Under the pieces are notes generated by a model. That model was not told the DNA's origin, did not search any database, and saw only the letters and a list, made by a program, of their open reading frames with translations. Positions 54,099 through 62,976 of a stretch of DNA of 64,000 nt are shown piece after piece. The stretch is from Acidobacteriota bacterium (GTDB taxonomy: Bacteria > Acidobacteriota > Terriglobia > Acidiferrales > UBA7541): positions 57,461 through 121,460 of the forward strand of contig JABDGF010000001.1 in NCBI GenBank assembly GCA_013286165.1, read 5' to 3'. Made by a program: the position numbers and the translations under genes. Each line of letters opens with the position of its first letter. Position 1 is the first letter of the stretch.

Positions 54099-57000
54099 TA
54101 AAACACCGCTCCAATGTTGAACGAAAATCCCACGTGGGGCAGCGTGTACGTCCGCGTCACCTCATACGGCGGCGGGCACGGATTCGGCAGCGGCGACGTG
54201 GGCGCCTCGCACACCGTAGCCGGATATTGCGCCGGATTCAGCAGGTAGCCGATATCCACGCGCACCGGTCCGATCGGCGTCGGATACCGCACGCCGAACC
54301 CGATCGTGTGTGAAAAATAATTCAGCTCCGTGTCCGATTTCGATTTCCAATCCAGGTTGATGTGCGCCACGTCCGTGAAAACGTTGCCACCGTCGTAGAA
54401 CAACGTCCCGCCAAGCCGGTTGCCGATGATCGGCAGCTTCATCGGGAATCGCAGTTCCTGGTTGAACATCAACAGGCCTAATCCGCCAATCGGAAATCCC
54501 GTCACCGGATCGCGCGGCCCCGCTTGGTTCAAGCTGAATCCGCGCAGCGACTGCCCGCCTCCCGCAAAAAACCGCTCCGGCAACGGCACGTCCACTTCAT
54601 GGCTGTCGCCGAAGACGTGCTCGATTCCAAACCGCGTCGATCGCGCGAAAACGAAATCGCGCCCAAACGAATAGAACGACGAATTCTGAAAGAAGCCGCG
54701 CACGAAGCTCGCACTCGACCCCAGCGTCCTCGACGAAACGCTCAAATCCACCGAATTAAACGTCCCGTGCTTCGCCTCCGTCGGATTGTCGCGCCGGTCC
54801 CGCGCGTACGTAATTCCGAATCCCGACACCAGCGTCGGCTGGCTGTACAGCGGAATTTCCTCCGGCGAAACTTTTCCGTTCAAATTGCTCGCCAGCACGC
54901 GCCGGAAAAAATACCGGTACTGAATCGAACTCGCCGGCGACAATTTCTGCGTGATCTGAAACGCGCCCTCATACCGGATCGACGTGAACGTATCCACATC
55001 CAGCGTCTTGTCCGCGAATCCCGTCAGCGACGCGCTCAACGTCTTGTACCCGAGAAACTGGTCCGCCGTGTACGCCAGCAGCGCGCGATATTGCAGCGTG
55101 CTCGCTCGCGCCTTAAACGAAAGCGTCTGCGCCCGCCCAAACATATTTGACCGCGCCACTTCCAAAATCCCGCGTGGACTCGCCACAATCGACGTCCCAT
55201 TCGGATTGTTCCCCGCGCCCGCGATGCTCAGCACCTCAAACCCGCCGCCGTACCCGATCGTGTACCGGCTTCCCTCTTGAACGTCCACCACCATCGTCTT
55301 ATCCGGATCGCTGCCCGCCGGATTTTGCGGCGCAATCTGCACGCGCGTAAAAACGCCCAGGTTGTAAAGCCGCCGCTGCGTCTCCACCACGTCTCCCTCG
55401 CGCAACGGCCCGCCCGGCTTGATCGCCACCTGCCTCGCGATGATCGACGGCCGCGTGAACTGGTAGCCCGTCAGCAGCACCTTCGCCACATCGATCCGCG
55501 GCCCTTCCGTGATTTTGTACGCGAGTTTCACCATGTCCGGCTTCGCGCCCGGCGTCACCTGATCCTCGAAATGCGCCTCCGGATAACCCTCGTTGTAATA
55601 CATCGCCAAAATATTGTTGCGGTCGCTCGCCACGCCCGCCGCCGAGTACGGCTGCCCCGGCGACGATCCCGTCACATTCAGCAGCGTCTCGCTCGAAAGA
55701 TCGTTGTTGCCCACAATGTCCAGCGCCTCGACTCGCGTCTGCGCGCCTTCCGTAATCTTGAACGTCACGTACAAATTATTTTTCTTGCCGCTGTAATCCG
55801 TATCCGTCTCCGCCGCCACCTGCGCATCCAAAAATCCGTTCGATAGGTAGAGGTTCTTGATCGAATCCGTATCGCTGCGCACCAGCGACTGGCTGAATTT
55901 CCCGTTCGCCGCAAACGACGCAGGCTGCAGCGCCAGCCGGCTCGTCAGCAAACTCTTGCTGAAATATTTGTTCCCCACAAAACCCACGCCCGCCAGGCGA
56001 TAGTGGTCGCCGCGGGTCACATCAAAACTGATCACGCGCTCTTTCGCGCTCGCATCGTCATGCGACGAAACTTCCACGTCCGCGTTGAAATATCCCAGCG
56101 CCTGAAAATAATCGCGAATGTTCCGCCGTCCCTCTTGCAGCAGATCGTCGTCCACCGCGCCTTCCGCATACACCGGCACCAGCTGCCGCAATTTATCCTT
56201 GCTCACCTTCGCGCCGTTGATCACCACGCGCACACGCGGCCCGGTGGACACCTGATACTGCAGCGGCACCTGATTCGCCGCCGCATCGTAAACGCCCGGC
56301 TGAATCAAAATGCCCGCTCCCAAATACCCCTGGTTCAGAAAATATTTTTTCAGTCGCTGCGTCGCGCGTGTCAGCCGCGCCGTCGTCAGCGTGTCCTTCA
56401 AGCTGATCTTCGACCGCTTGATCAGCTCCTGATCCGAAACCGGCGTTTCGTTCTTCACCTGAAAACTTCCCACCGTCGCGCGCATCCCGGGAATCACGCT
56501 CACCAAGATGTCCATCTGCCGCGTCTCAGGGTGCGGCGTCAGCGTCCAATTGATCTCCGGTTTGTAAAGTCCTTCGCTCTGCAGCACGTCCTTCAACCGG
56601 TCGATCGCATCGCGCAGCGAGCTCTCGCGAAACGGCTCGCCCAATCCCAGCCGCATCGCTGCAAGCGCCGCCGCTTCGCTCGGCGGCTCTTTCAACCCGC
56701 TCACGCGCACCACGTTGTTGTAAAAATTCCGCTGCACCACGAAATCCACGCGCGCGCCGCCCGCCACCGGCTCGGCATTGACCTGGATGTCCGCGTAGTC
56801 GCCCGTGCGGTACAAAGCGCGCAGGCTCTCCCGCTCATCGTCGTAATTAAACGGCTTTCCCACCGTCACCGGCATCGCCGGAAGCCTTTGCATCACCGGC
56901 GCACCCGACGTATCCACCACGCGGATCTCCGTGACCGTTTCGTCCTCGGGAAATCCTGACGGCTCGGCAATCGTCACCGGCGTCTTCGGCTCAGGTTGCG

Positions 57001-57118
57001 CCTGCTGCGCGAAGACCGGCTGAGAGAACCCGAAATTCACACCTAGGAAGGCTAAAAGTAGTAGCGAGGGGGCCAAAACCCGCGTGAGCGCGGCGCGCGG
57101 ATTGTTTCCGTATCTCAT
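54098..57118 (-). CDS. BamA/TamA-family outer-membrane assembly protein
   Basis: 1006 residues. A signal region (to about VFAQQ) leads to several POTRA domains (about 60-600; VPLQYQVSTGPRVRVVINGA, AYKITEGPRIDVAKVLLTG, VDVQEGSRYTIGYGGGF). A C-terminal 16-strand barrel follows, with the VRGF-like motif as QSLRGF and the last strand ending GFSFNIGAVF. The terminal Phe fits a BAM signal. Such proteins insert outer-membrane barrels (BamA) or work with TamB (TamA). The adjacent TamB-like gene favours a TAM-like role. The SurA-like gene follows by a one-base overlap. Confidence 0.92.
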   Translation of the reverse strand: MRYGNNPRAALTRVLAPSLLLLAFLGVNFGFSQPVFAQQAQPEPKTPVTIAEPSGFPEDETVTEIRVVDTSGAPVMQRLPAMPVTVGKPFNYDDERESLRALYRTGDYADIQVNAEPVAGGARVDFVVQRNFYNNVVRVSGLKEPPSEAAALAAMRLGLGEPFRESSLRDAIDRLKDVLQSEGLYKPEINWTLTPHPETRQMDILVSVIPGMRATVGSFQVKNETPVSDQELIKRSKISLKDTLTTARLTRATQRLKKYFLNQGYLGAGILIQPGVYDAAANQVPLQYQVSTGPRVRVVINGAKVSKDKLRQLVPVYAEGAVDDDLLQEGRRNIRDYFQALGYFNADVEVSSHDDASAKERVISFDVTRGDHYRLAGVGFVGNKYFSKSLLTSRLALQPASFAANGKFSQSLVRSDTDSIKNLYLSNGFLDAQVAAETDTDYSGKKNNLYVTFKITEGAQTRVEALDIVGNNDLSSETLLNVTGSSPGQPYSAAGVASDRNNILAMYYNEGYPEAHFEDQVTPGAKPDMVKLAYKITEGPRIDVAKVLLTGYQFTRPSIIARQVAIKPGGPLREGDVVETQRRLYNLGVFTRVQIAPQNPAGSDPDKTMVVDVQEGSRYTIGYGGGFEVLSIAGAGNNPNGTSIVASPRGILEVARSNMFGRAQTLSFKARASTLQYRALLAYTADQFLGYKTLSASLTGFADKTLDVDTFTSIRYEGAFQITQKLSPASSIQYRYFFRRVLASNLNGKVSPEEIPLYSQPTLVSGFGITYARDRRDNPTEAKHGTFNSVDLSVSSRTLGSSASFVRGFFQNSSFYSFGRDFVFARSTRFGIEHVFGDSHEVDVPLPERFFAGGGQSLRGFSLNQAGPRDPVTGFPIGGLGLLMFNQELRFPMKLPIIGNRLGGTLFYDGGNVFTDVAHINLDWKSKSDTELNYFSHTIGFGVRYPTPIGPVRVDIGYLLNPAQYPATVCEAPTSPLPNPCPPPYEVTRTYTLPHVGFSFNIGAVF

Positions 57119-57244
57119 GCAGGCAAAGGAGTAAGACGGAAGGTTAGCATGGCGCGTTGCCTCGCCAGAGCAAAAAGGGGCTATGATGTGAGTTCCGCGC
57201 GAAACTGCGAATCGCCGCGATTTTACGGGCCTATCCGAGAGCCG

Positions 57245-58282
57245 ATGACTCCCGAACAGCGCGAAAAATACTCACGCCAGATCCTCTTCCACGGCCTCGG
57301 CGAAGCGGGGCAGGAACGCTTGCTCGCATCGAGCGCCGTGCTCGTTGGATGCGGCGCGCTGGGTACTGTGGCTGCGAACCTTCTCGCTCGTGCGGGAGTC
57401 GGCCGCCTGCGCATCATCGACCGCGATTTCGTCGAACTCTCAAACCTCCAGCGCCAGACGCTCTTCGAGGAATCCGACGCTCGCGAGGCGCTCCCCAAAG
57501 CCGTCGCCGCCGAGCGCCGCCTCCGCGCCATCAATCCCGATGTGCGCGTCGAAGCCGTCGTCGAAGACCTCACGCCCGACAACGTCGAAGACTTGCTCGA
57601 AAGCTTCCCGCTGATCGTCGATGGCACAGACAATTTCGAGACGCGCCTGCTCGTCAACGACGTCGCCATCTCCACCGCCACGCCGTGGATTTACGCCGCC
57701 GCCGTTGGAAGCTACGGCGTCACGATGAACGTTCTTCCAGGTGAGACAGCTTGCCTCGCATGCCTCGTCGAATCGAGCGCAGATGGCGCCACCACAGATG
57801 CCGAGGAAACCTGCGACACCGCAGGCGTGTTAAACGCTGCCGCTGGAGTGGTCGCGTCGCTTGAAGCCGCCGAAACAATCAAGTTTCTAGCGGGCCATCG
57901 CGAACAGCTCAACCGCAAGCTCGTCTCCTGTGACGTGTGGACCAGCAAATTCCAGTCGATCCACGTCGCGCGCAATCCCGAATGCCGCGCGTGCGCGCGC
58001 CGCGATTTCCGCTACCTCAATGGAAAAGCCCAGCCGCACATCTCCATGTGTGGCCGCGATTCCGTGCAAATCCATGAGCGTCACCGCAAGATCGATCTCG
58101 GTGAACTCGGCCAGCGTGTCGCTGGCGCAACGGGCAGCCCGGTGCGTCGGAATGAGTTTCTGCTGAAGTTTGAAGTGCAGTCCTACGAAGTGACGGTCTT
58201 CGCCGACGGCCGCGCCATCGTGAAAGGAACGCAGAATCCCGCCATCGCACGATCTCTCTACGCAAAATTTGTGGGAGCTTAG
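57245..58282 (+). CDS. ThiF/MoeB-family adenylyltransferase (E1-like)
   Basis: 345 residues from the ATG at 57245. The ATP-binding region has VLVGCGALGTVAANLLARAG and DRDFVELSNLQRQ. The catalytic Cys region reads EETCDTAGVLN. Two zinc-binding pairs (CLAC and CRAC) are present. A C-terminal extension of about 60 residues (from about 285) is not part of the basic ThiF/MoeB core and is of unknown fold. The enzyme activates the C-terminus of a ubiquitin-like sulfur carrier. No ThiS or MoaD gene is adjacent, so the partner is unknown. It is divergent from the BamA-like operon. Confidence 0.9.
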   Translation: MTPEQREKYSRQILFHGLGEAGQERLLASSAVLVGCGALGTVAANLLARAGVGRLRIIDRDFVELSNLQRQTLFEESDAREALPKAVAAERRLRAINPDVRVEAVVEDLTPDNVEDLLESFPLIVDGTDNFETRLLVNDVAISTATPWIYAAAVGSYGVTMNVLPGETACLACLVESSADGATTDAEETCDTAGVLNAAAGVVASLEAAETIKFLAGHREQLNRKLVSCDVWTSKFQSIHVARNPECRACARRDFRYLNGKAQPHISMCGRDSVQIHERHRKIDLGELGQRVAGATGSPVRRNEFLLKFEVQSYEVTVFADGRAIVKGTQNPAIARSLYAKFVGA

Positions 58283-58288
58283 AAAAAA

Positions 58289-58633
58289 CTAGCCGACGAA
58301 GCGCCGCATCGCGGACTGCCGCATCGCGCTGCGATCGATATTTTCGCGCGTATTCATCAGTGTGAGCAGGGTGCTCAGCACGCGCGCCTTCAATTCATCC
58401 GACATCGAAAATCCGCTCGTCGCCACCGTCACCAGCGACTCGCCGCGACCGGAAATCTTCTTCATGAATTCTTTCTGTCGCTCGTGGCTCGTGTTCGATA
58501 GCGCGGTTTCGCGGCGCATCTCCGCGCACTCATTTTCGATCACCAGTGTGAAGTGCATGACGCAGAGATGCTCCGCCGCGAGTCCCGCGGGTACCGTGAG
58601 CTTGCATCCCTTTGCCGTGCAGTTTTCAGCCAC
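58289..58633 (-). CDS. Small uncharacterised protein
   Basis: 114 residues from a GTG (58633) with GAGG upstream. The N-terminus has Cys residues (ENCTAKGCKL, HLCVMHF) that could bind a metal. The middle is a charged helical region and the end is Met/Arg-rich (RSAMRQSAMRRF). No family is recognised. It converges with the ThiF-like gene with only six bases between their ends. Confidence 0.6.
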   Translation of the reverse strand: MAENCTAKGCKLTVPAGLAAEHLCVMHFTLVIENECAEMRRETALSNTSHERQKEFMKKISGRGESLVTVATSGFSMSDELKARVLSTLLTLMNTRENIDRSAMRQSAMRRFVG

Positions 58634-58825
58634 TGATCGACCTCAAACAGGCTCAAACAGACTCAAGCAGACTTCTCCGCCTGCTTCCACCGAGTGTATG
58701 CACGACGCAGCGCGCGCGCCAGATGCGCGTAAAGGCCTTGCGCTCAATCCGATAGCAGCTAGTTGGCGACGAAGGAAACGGTTCGAGACGAAACACTGGC
58801 CCGCAAATCGCTCATTACAATAGGT

Positions 58826-60307
58826 TTATTGCGCCGGCTCGGCCGGCTTGTGCTCGCCCGAGTGGTATTGCGACCACGGCCCGGCGTCCATATCTTGCAT
58901 CACCGGGGCCTGCCAGCCGTACTCGGGATGCGCGTCGAGGAACGGTTGCGCTTTGAAATCGGTGCCGCAAGGATGCCCGATTCGCGCAACGAAGCTCATC
59001 GTTTCGGCCATGTGCGTGTCGATCACTTTGCCTTCCACCGAACCCGTCGGATTAAACGGGTGCGAATCGCGCGACGGGTCGCCCGGCGTTGGCTTGTCGC
59101 CGTGGCCGCAAAGCGTGCGGTGATTCGGATCCTCTTTTTTCTCGTACGCGTCGTAGTGGTCGGAGATAAAAGCTTCGGCCAGCGCCGTGTCGATCTTCCC
59201 GCGATTCGCTTCCATCAACTGATCCCAGCGAACGTGGCGCGCGTTCGGCGAACTCGAAGCCAGCTGCGGATCAAACGTCGTCTCGTCCGCGATGATTTTC
59301 GGGTCGCTCGCGAAATTTGAGCCGACGAAGTAGCCGTCTTTCGTCTTCCACACGTTGTAATGCTGCAGTCCAAGTTCGAACCGTGCGATTTCGCCGGTCT
59401 TGCGGTCCGCCAGCAGCCAGTCGTTCGCGTAGCCGCCGTTATTTCCGTCCAGCATGATCTTCACGTAGTCGTCGATCGATGCGGAGTACTGCATCGCTTT
59501 GCGCGCGCGTACAAATTCCGGCTTGCCGTTCACGTCCCAGCCGTGAAAATCCGAAATCGTCGTCTCGGTGATTATCAAGCCGTCGGAGTTCACTCCGAAA
59601 TCGTCGTCGCTCGCGATCACTCCCGGAAATCCATCCATCAAAAACGCGTAGCCCTTCTCGGGAACCACGTCGAAGATGATGTTCCAGTGAACGCCGTAGC
59701 TGTAGTTCGTCCAATTGTTGTGCGCCATCACGATCTGCCCGTTTTTCGTGTAGCTGCCTGCAGCGACGAAAGCGCTGCAGTGATCGTGTTTGTCGGACGC
59801 CTGCTTTGGCATTTTCGGTGGGCTCACCTGCTCGTCCAGCCACGGCACGTAATAATCCGCAAGCTCCATGAACGCGTTCATCGCCACGATGTCGTCGAGG
59901 TCGAGCTTCACCTTCCGCGCCGCGAGGCCGTCGGCGATTCCCTGCAGCTCCGCCTGATATTCCGAATCGATCTTCGGCCACAGCATCTGCCGCCCAGCGC
60001 GCCGAAAAAATTCCCAGTCGCGATTCGAATTGTGCGTCATGTCCAGCTGCACCGCCGCAAACGCATTCGCGATTTCCTGCGACAGCAGATAGCCATGCTG
60101 ATACCCGACATCGTGCGGCGATCCTTCCAGGTGAACGTAGATCCACCCATCGCGCTCGAACCGGTACGCCTTCGCCAGCGCTGCGTCCTTCTGCGGCGTC
60201 GCACCGGCGACCGTGTGGGCTTTTGGAGTTGGAGCTGCCTGGGCGATGGACGCTGAGGCAATGCAAAGAATTGCAACGGCACCGAGCAGAAGGCTGGGTC
60301 GCGTCAA
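58826..60307 (-). CDS. Secreted Ntn-hydrolase-like protein (phospholipase B/C45-type)
   Basis: 493 residues, TTG start at 60307, which is set by a clear AAGGAG site six to seven bases upstream. A signal peptide (to about SIAQA) is followed by a domain with HCSAFVAAGSYTKNGQIVMA and HNNWTNYSYGVHWN. A Cys followed by Ser-Ala-Phe would be the N-terminal nucleophile after cleavage in phospholipase B-like and acyl-CoA:6-APA acyltransferase (C45) families. The later part (about 240-400) has WLLADRKTGEIARFEL. The role is probably a secreted amidase or lipase; the substrate is unknown. The following gene on this strand is the small unknown protein. Confidence 0.78.
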   Translation of the reverse strand: MTRPSLLLGAVAILCIASASIAQAAPTPKAHTVAGATPQKDAALAKAYRFERDGWIYVHLEGSPHDVGYQHGYLLSQEIANAFAAVQLDMTHNSNRDWEFFRRAGRQMLWPKIDSEYQAELQGIADGLAARKVKLDLDDIVAMNAFMELADYYVPWLDEQVSPPKMPKQASDKHDHCSAFVAAGSYTKNGQIVMAHNNWTNYSYGVHWNIIFDVVPEKGYAFLMDGFPGVIASDDDFGVNSDGLIITETTISDFHGWDVNGKPEFVRARKAMQYSASIDDYVKIMLDGNNGGYANDWLLADRKTGEIARFELGLQHYNVWKTKDGYFVGSNFASDPKIIADETTFDPQLASSSPNARHVRWDQLMEANRGKIDTALAEAFISDHYDAYEKKEDPNHRTLCGHGDKPTPGDPSRDSHPFNPTGSVEGKVIDTHMAETMSFVARIGHPCGTDFKAQPFLDAHPEYGWQAPVMQDMDAGPWSQYHSGEHKPAEPAQ

Positions 60308-60400
60308 ATTCGGCTCCTTATTTAGCGCTCAGAAGTGAGCATTGTAATGCACAGCTGGTCGTAACGAAGTGTGCCTTTGCGTTTCCGCGCGCGCCTCGGG

Positions 60401-60504
60401 GCGCGTCCGACAGCCACCCCGGGCGGTCCTCCTACGACCTCGCATCCCGCCACCACCACTACCCACCGCCGGCCCACGCCCCCGCACCTGAGGCAAACGC
60501 AGCG
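60401..60504 (+). repeat. About 100-bp direct repeat, copy 1
   Basis: Shares the opening GCGCGTCCGACAGCC, a middle CCGGCCCACGC, and the end AACGCAGC with the copy at 60794-60895. By eye about 80 percent of positions agree. The unit contains shorter stretches of inverted symmetry. Confidence 0.75.
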
Positions 60505-60580
60505 AGCGCTCGCAGCCCGCTGCGCTCTGAGTGTTTTTCGAATTTGTACCGCGGGCGTTTTGAAAAATCGCCCGTCATCT

Positions 60581-60604
60581 GAATTTGCGCAACAACGCAA
60601 ATTC
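60581..60604 (+). repeat. Perfect 9-pair hairpin before a conserved motif
   Basis: GAATTTGCG (60581-60589) and CGCAAATTC (60596-60604) with loop CAACAA. The motif AATGCCAGCGGCATGACGAA follows at 60614-60633. The same order occurs at 33164-33215, with a different but still paired stem. Confidence 0.75.
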
Positions 60605-60646
60605 ACAATGGGAAATGCCAGCGGCATGACGAAGTGCCCCTCTTAC

Positions 60647-60700
60647 GCTTTTGCTTTTGCTTTTGCTTTTGCTTTTGCTTTTGCTTTTGCTTTTGCTTTT
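60647..60700 (+). repeat. Hexanucleotide microsatellite (GCTTTT)x9
   Basis: Nine perfect copies of GCTTTT. The array would expand or contract by slippage. It lies in intergenic DNA. Confidence 0.97.
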
Positions 60701-60793
60701 AGCGCGGCTCGCCTTTAAGCCGCGTCATCCTGAGCGCAGCGAAGGACCCCTCTTCGCCATTGACTTTGACGTTGCCATCGGCGATCGCGCGAA

Positions 60794-60895
60794 GCGCGTC
60801 CGACAGCCTCACAGGCGGTCGTCCTGCGACCCCGCATCTCACCACAAGCGCCACCTACTGCCGGCCCACGCACCCGCACCTAAGGCGAACGCAGC
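60794..60895 (+). repeat. About 100-bp direct repeat, copy 2
   Basis: Second copy of the element at 60401-60504. It is followed directly by the dispersed motif TGTAACTTAGACTTTCGACT. Confidence 0.75.
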
Positions 60896-61011
60896 CCGCT
60901 GTAACTTAGACTTTCGACTCTGAGCCCACCTTTTGCGTCCGCCGTGGCGGGGCTCTCTCCGCGGTTGACTCTTCCACTTCCTCCGGCGAGCGCACCACTC
61001 CGCTTCTCCAA

Positions 61012-61026
61012 TACCGCGTTTATCAG
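61012..61026 (+). repeat. 15-bp direct repeat TACCGCGTTTATCAG, left copy
   Basis: Identical to 61971-61985. The two copies flank the gene at 61094-61933. Confidence 0.8.
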
Positions 61027-61093
61027 GCACGTGCAATTGCCAGCCGCTACCTGTAGATTATTTTTTTTGCGAGGGCTATTAATCTTGTCCGCA

Positions 61094-61933
61094 ATGAATC
61101 GACCAACTCCAGACAAGCGTGCGTTGAAAATACTTTTTTCAACCTACTGGTCGTCCTCCGGTTGGAAAACAAACCCCGATATATCTGCCGACGATTTCGC
61201 CTACGCCAAAAGCGCGGGATTAATGTTCGATTCAGAGCATCTGTCGCACGACGAAGCCGTCGCCTGGGCGCTCAAATCCCGAAATTCAGTCTCGAAAGAG
61301 CTGGTCATCGACCAGTTCTTGACAAGCCTATCGAGCCGCCGACTAGATCTGCGTTCGGCGCTAGGCAGTTTTGCATGCGGCCTCAACTTTTTCAGACACA
61401 CGTGGCGCGAGGCAGACAATCCAACGCGGTTTTTTTGCCCCATCTGCAACATGCACCAACGCTCTGACGTTCCCGACGACTTAAGCATTCTGAATTTCGA
61501 GCGGTTCAAGTGGGGAGGTGTCCGGCACACAGAACCAATCTACATAGGCTTCGATTTAGCAGAAGCGAAACGAAACGGTTTCGCATCGCCTACGGCCGAA
61601 GATCGCGAGGTTCTCGATCAAATTCTTGAAACGGCTCGTAGCTTGCCATCGGCAGCCAAACCGGGCGACCTTGAAAAGGAACTAGCGTCACTGCTTCCAT
61701 CAAACACGCCCGAGCGCAGGACCTTAATCGGAATTCTCGGATACTGCGGCATTTTAACTGAACCCTCGCGGCCCAATTTTCTTGAGACATATCCGCGAGC
61801 TTTCGAGCGACAGGAGTCTCCCATTTGGAAAAACGACTGGCCATACCCGGTGCGTTGGTGGCGCGGTGCATTCGGAATTGACGAGAGGGCGGTCGGCTTC
61901 TGGTTTCCTGGTCTGCAAAAGTCAAAGTCCTGA
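61094..61933 (+). CDS. Uncharacterised protein with CxxC pair, lower GC than neighbours
   Basis: 279 residues from the ATG at 61094; a longer frame from 60944 covers repeat DNA. It starts MNRPTPDKRALKILFSTYW and has one CxxC in RFFCPICNMH that may be half of a metal site. No signal peptide or membrane segment is seen. Codon use is less GC-biased than in most of the window, and a 15-base direct repeat flanks the gene, which suggests acquisition. The family is not recognised. A structural or immunity role is a guess. Confidence 0.65.
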   Translation: MNRPTPDKRALKILFSTYWSSSGWKTNPDISADDFAYAKSAGLMFDSEHLSHDEAVAWALKSRNSVSKELVIDQFLTSLSSRRLDLRSALGSFACGLNFFRHTWREADNPTRFFCPICNMHQRSDVPDDLSILNFERFKWGGVRHTEPIYIGFDLAEAKRNGFASPTAEDREVLDQILETARSLPSAAKPGDLEKELASLLPSNTPERRTLIGILGYCGILTEPSRPNFLETYPRAFERQESPIWKNDWPYPVRWWRGAFGIDERAVGFWFPGLQKSKS

Positions 61934-61970
61934 TCAGTCGCGTTAGCGTAGGTTGAGCCCAGTTTCCGGT

Positions 61971-61985
61971 TACCGCGTTTATCAG
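61971..61985 (+). repeat. 15-bp direct repeat TACCGCGTTTATCAG, right copy
   Basis: Identical to 61012-61026. It lies within an inverted pair TAGGTTGA/TCAACCTA (61949-61956, 62007-62014) between two convergent genes. Confidence 0.8.
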
Positions 61986-62011
61986 AGTTGCCGCCACTTC
62001 GGACAGTCAAC

Positions 62012-62860
62012 CTAATTTTCGGGTCGAAGGGAGTAACCCGCGGGGAGCACTGCTTTTTCCAAACGAATCTCATCGTCCTCAACAGGGATTCGAATCTCTA
62101 CTTTGGCCGAGTAGCGCATCACAATTACGAATGTGAACGGTGAGTTAGTCAAGTCGAGGTGATATTTTTCAGATTTGCCATTCGCATCGCCGAGCATGTC
62201 AGGCAACTCGTAATAGTCCTTGCCTGAATGTATCGAAATCTTTTGAGAGATGTCCTTGTAAGTCCCGTATTGGAGGACAGGATCGTGTCCGTGATTATTC
62301 ACGACGTCGTATCCGAATCCAACGAACCGAGCGGAAAGTGGTCCTTCACCTTTACCCCTCACCTCGAGCAGGTCAGAATTGGTTACATACATCTTCTTCC
62401 CGGACAACAAATTGTCATAAGTGTATGTATTCGGAGAATCGCAGCATCCCCATGCAGTGAAGCGGAAGAAGAGGTCACGAACTTCTCCTTCATTTGCCTT
62501 CTCACGAGCCGTCCAGCGCAGTTCTCTGTCGCGCGGATTCGTCATCGTCCATGCTGTGACCGTGGCGTCTCCGCGCATCCCTTCGATTACGGGCGTATTC
62601 TCGTTGTGGTATTTCTCTTCTAGAAGTAGCGCAGCCTCGTAGGTCCCTTTGTCACCTAAAACCTCTTTGTAATGGAACGAGCCGTTTTCCGTCACGTAAG
62701 TCCAGGAGCCCTTATCTTCCCGGACGTAAGCAGACGAGGTCGTGTGAAAACCCAACGAATCACGAGCCGGCGCTTCTTGTTTAGTACTCTTCGAGCACGA
62801 CGCGAGAGAAGCCGCGGCAGCTAGAGAAAAAACGAAGAAGTGTCGAAACATAGGCCGCAT
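62012..62860 (-). CDS. Uncharacterised lipoprotein
   Basis: 282 residues. A lipoprotein signal (FVFSLAAAASLASC, lipobox LASC) is followed by a beta-rich soluble domain (for example GSWTYVTENGSFHYKEV) with several aromatic residues and a CC pair (AWGCCDSPNTYTY). No family is recognised. It would be anchored in the outer or inner membrane. GC is lower than in the flanks, and it lies in the putative acquired stretch. Starts at 62860 or 62851 are equally likely. Confidence 0.65.
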   Translation of the reverse strand: MRPMFRHFFVFSLAAAASLASCSKSTKQEAPARDSLGFHTTSSAYVREDKGSWTYVTENGSFHYKEVLGDKGTYEAALLLEEKYHNENTPVIEGMRGDATVTAWTMTNPRDRELRWTAREKANEGEVRDLFFRFTAWGCCDSPNTYTYDNLLSGKKMYVTNSDLLEVRGKGEGPLSARFVGFGYDVVNNHGHDPVLQYGTYKDISQKISIHSGKDYYELPDMLGDANGKSEKYHLDLTNSPFTFVIVMRYSAKVEIRIPVEDDEIRLEKAVLPAGYSLRPEN

Positions 62861-62926
62861 TCTAGCCGAACCTGAATCGTTGCGTTGAACATCTTGGCGT
62901 CGCCGATAGGAGCCAAGGCCTTACGT

Positions 62927-62940
62927 CGCGTTACCGGACA
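62927..62940 (+). repeat. 14-bp direct repeat CGCGTTACCGGACA, left copy
   Basis: Identical to 63268-63281. The copies flank the small gene at 62977-63225. Confidence 0.75.
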
Positions 62941-62976
62941 TCTAAAGTAGAAGTGCAGCGCGAGCGACCAAGGATT

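Larger units (their letters stand above)
60308..61093. other. Repeat-rich intergenic region
   Basis: 786 bases with no supported gene. It holds a pair of about 100-base repeats (60401-60504 and 60794-60895), a perfect 9-pair hairpin (60581-60604), a hexamer array (60647-60700) and a CGTCATCCTGAGCGCAGC motif near 60722. A dispersed TTAGACTTTCGA motif lies near 60906. Some frames read through, but they only follow the repeats. Confidence 0.8.

Noticed and set aside
60647..60718. Protein of alternating Ala-Phe encoded by the hexamer array
   Set aside because: No gene context, start site or downstream coding sequence; it is a by-product of the microsatellite.
61949..62014. Integron attC site formed by TAGGTTGA/TCAACCTA
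   Set aside because: The core sites are in the wrong order for attC (GTTRRRY at the left instead of RYYYAAC), inner arms do not pair, and no integrase is present.
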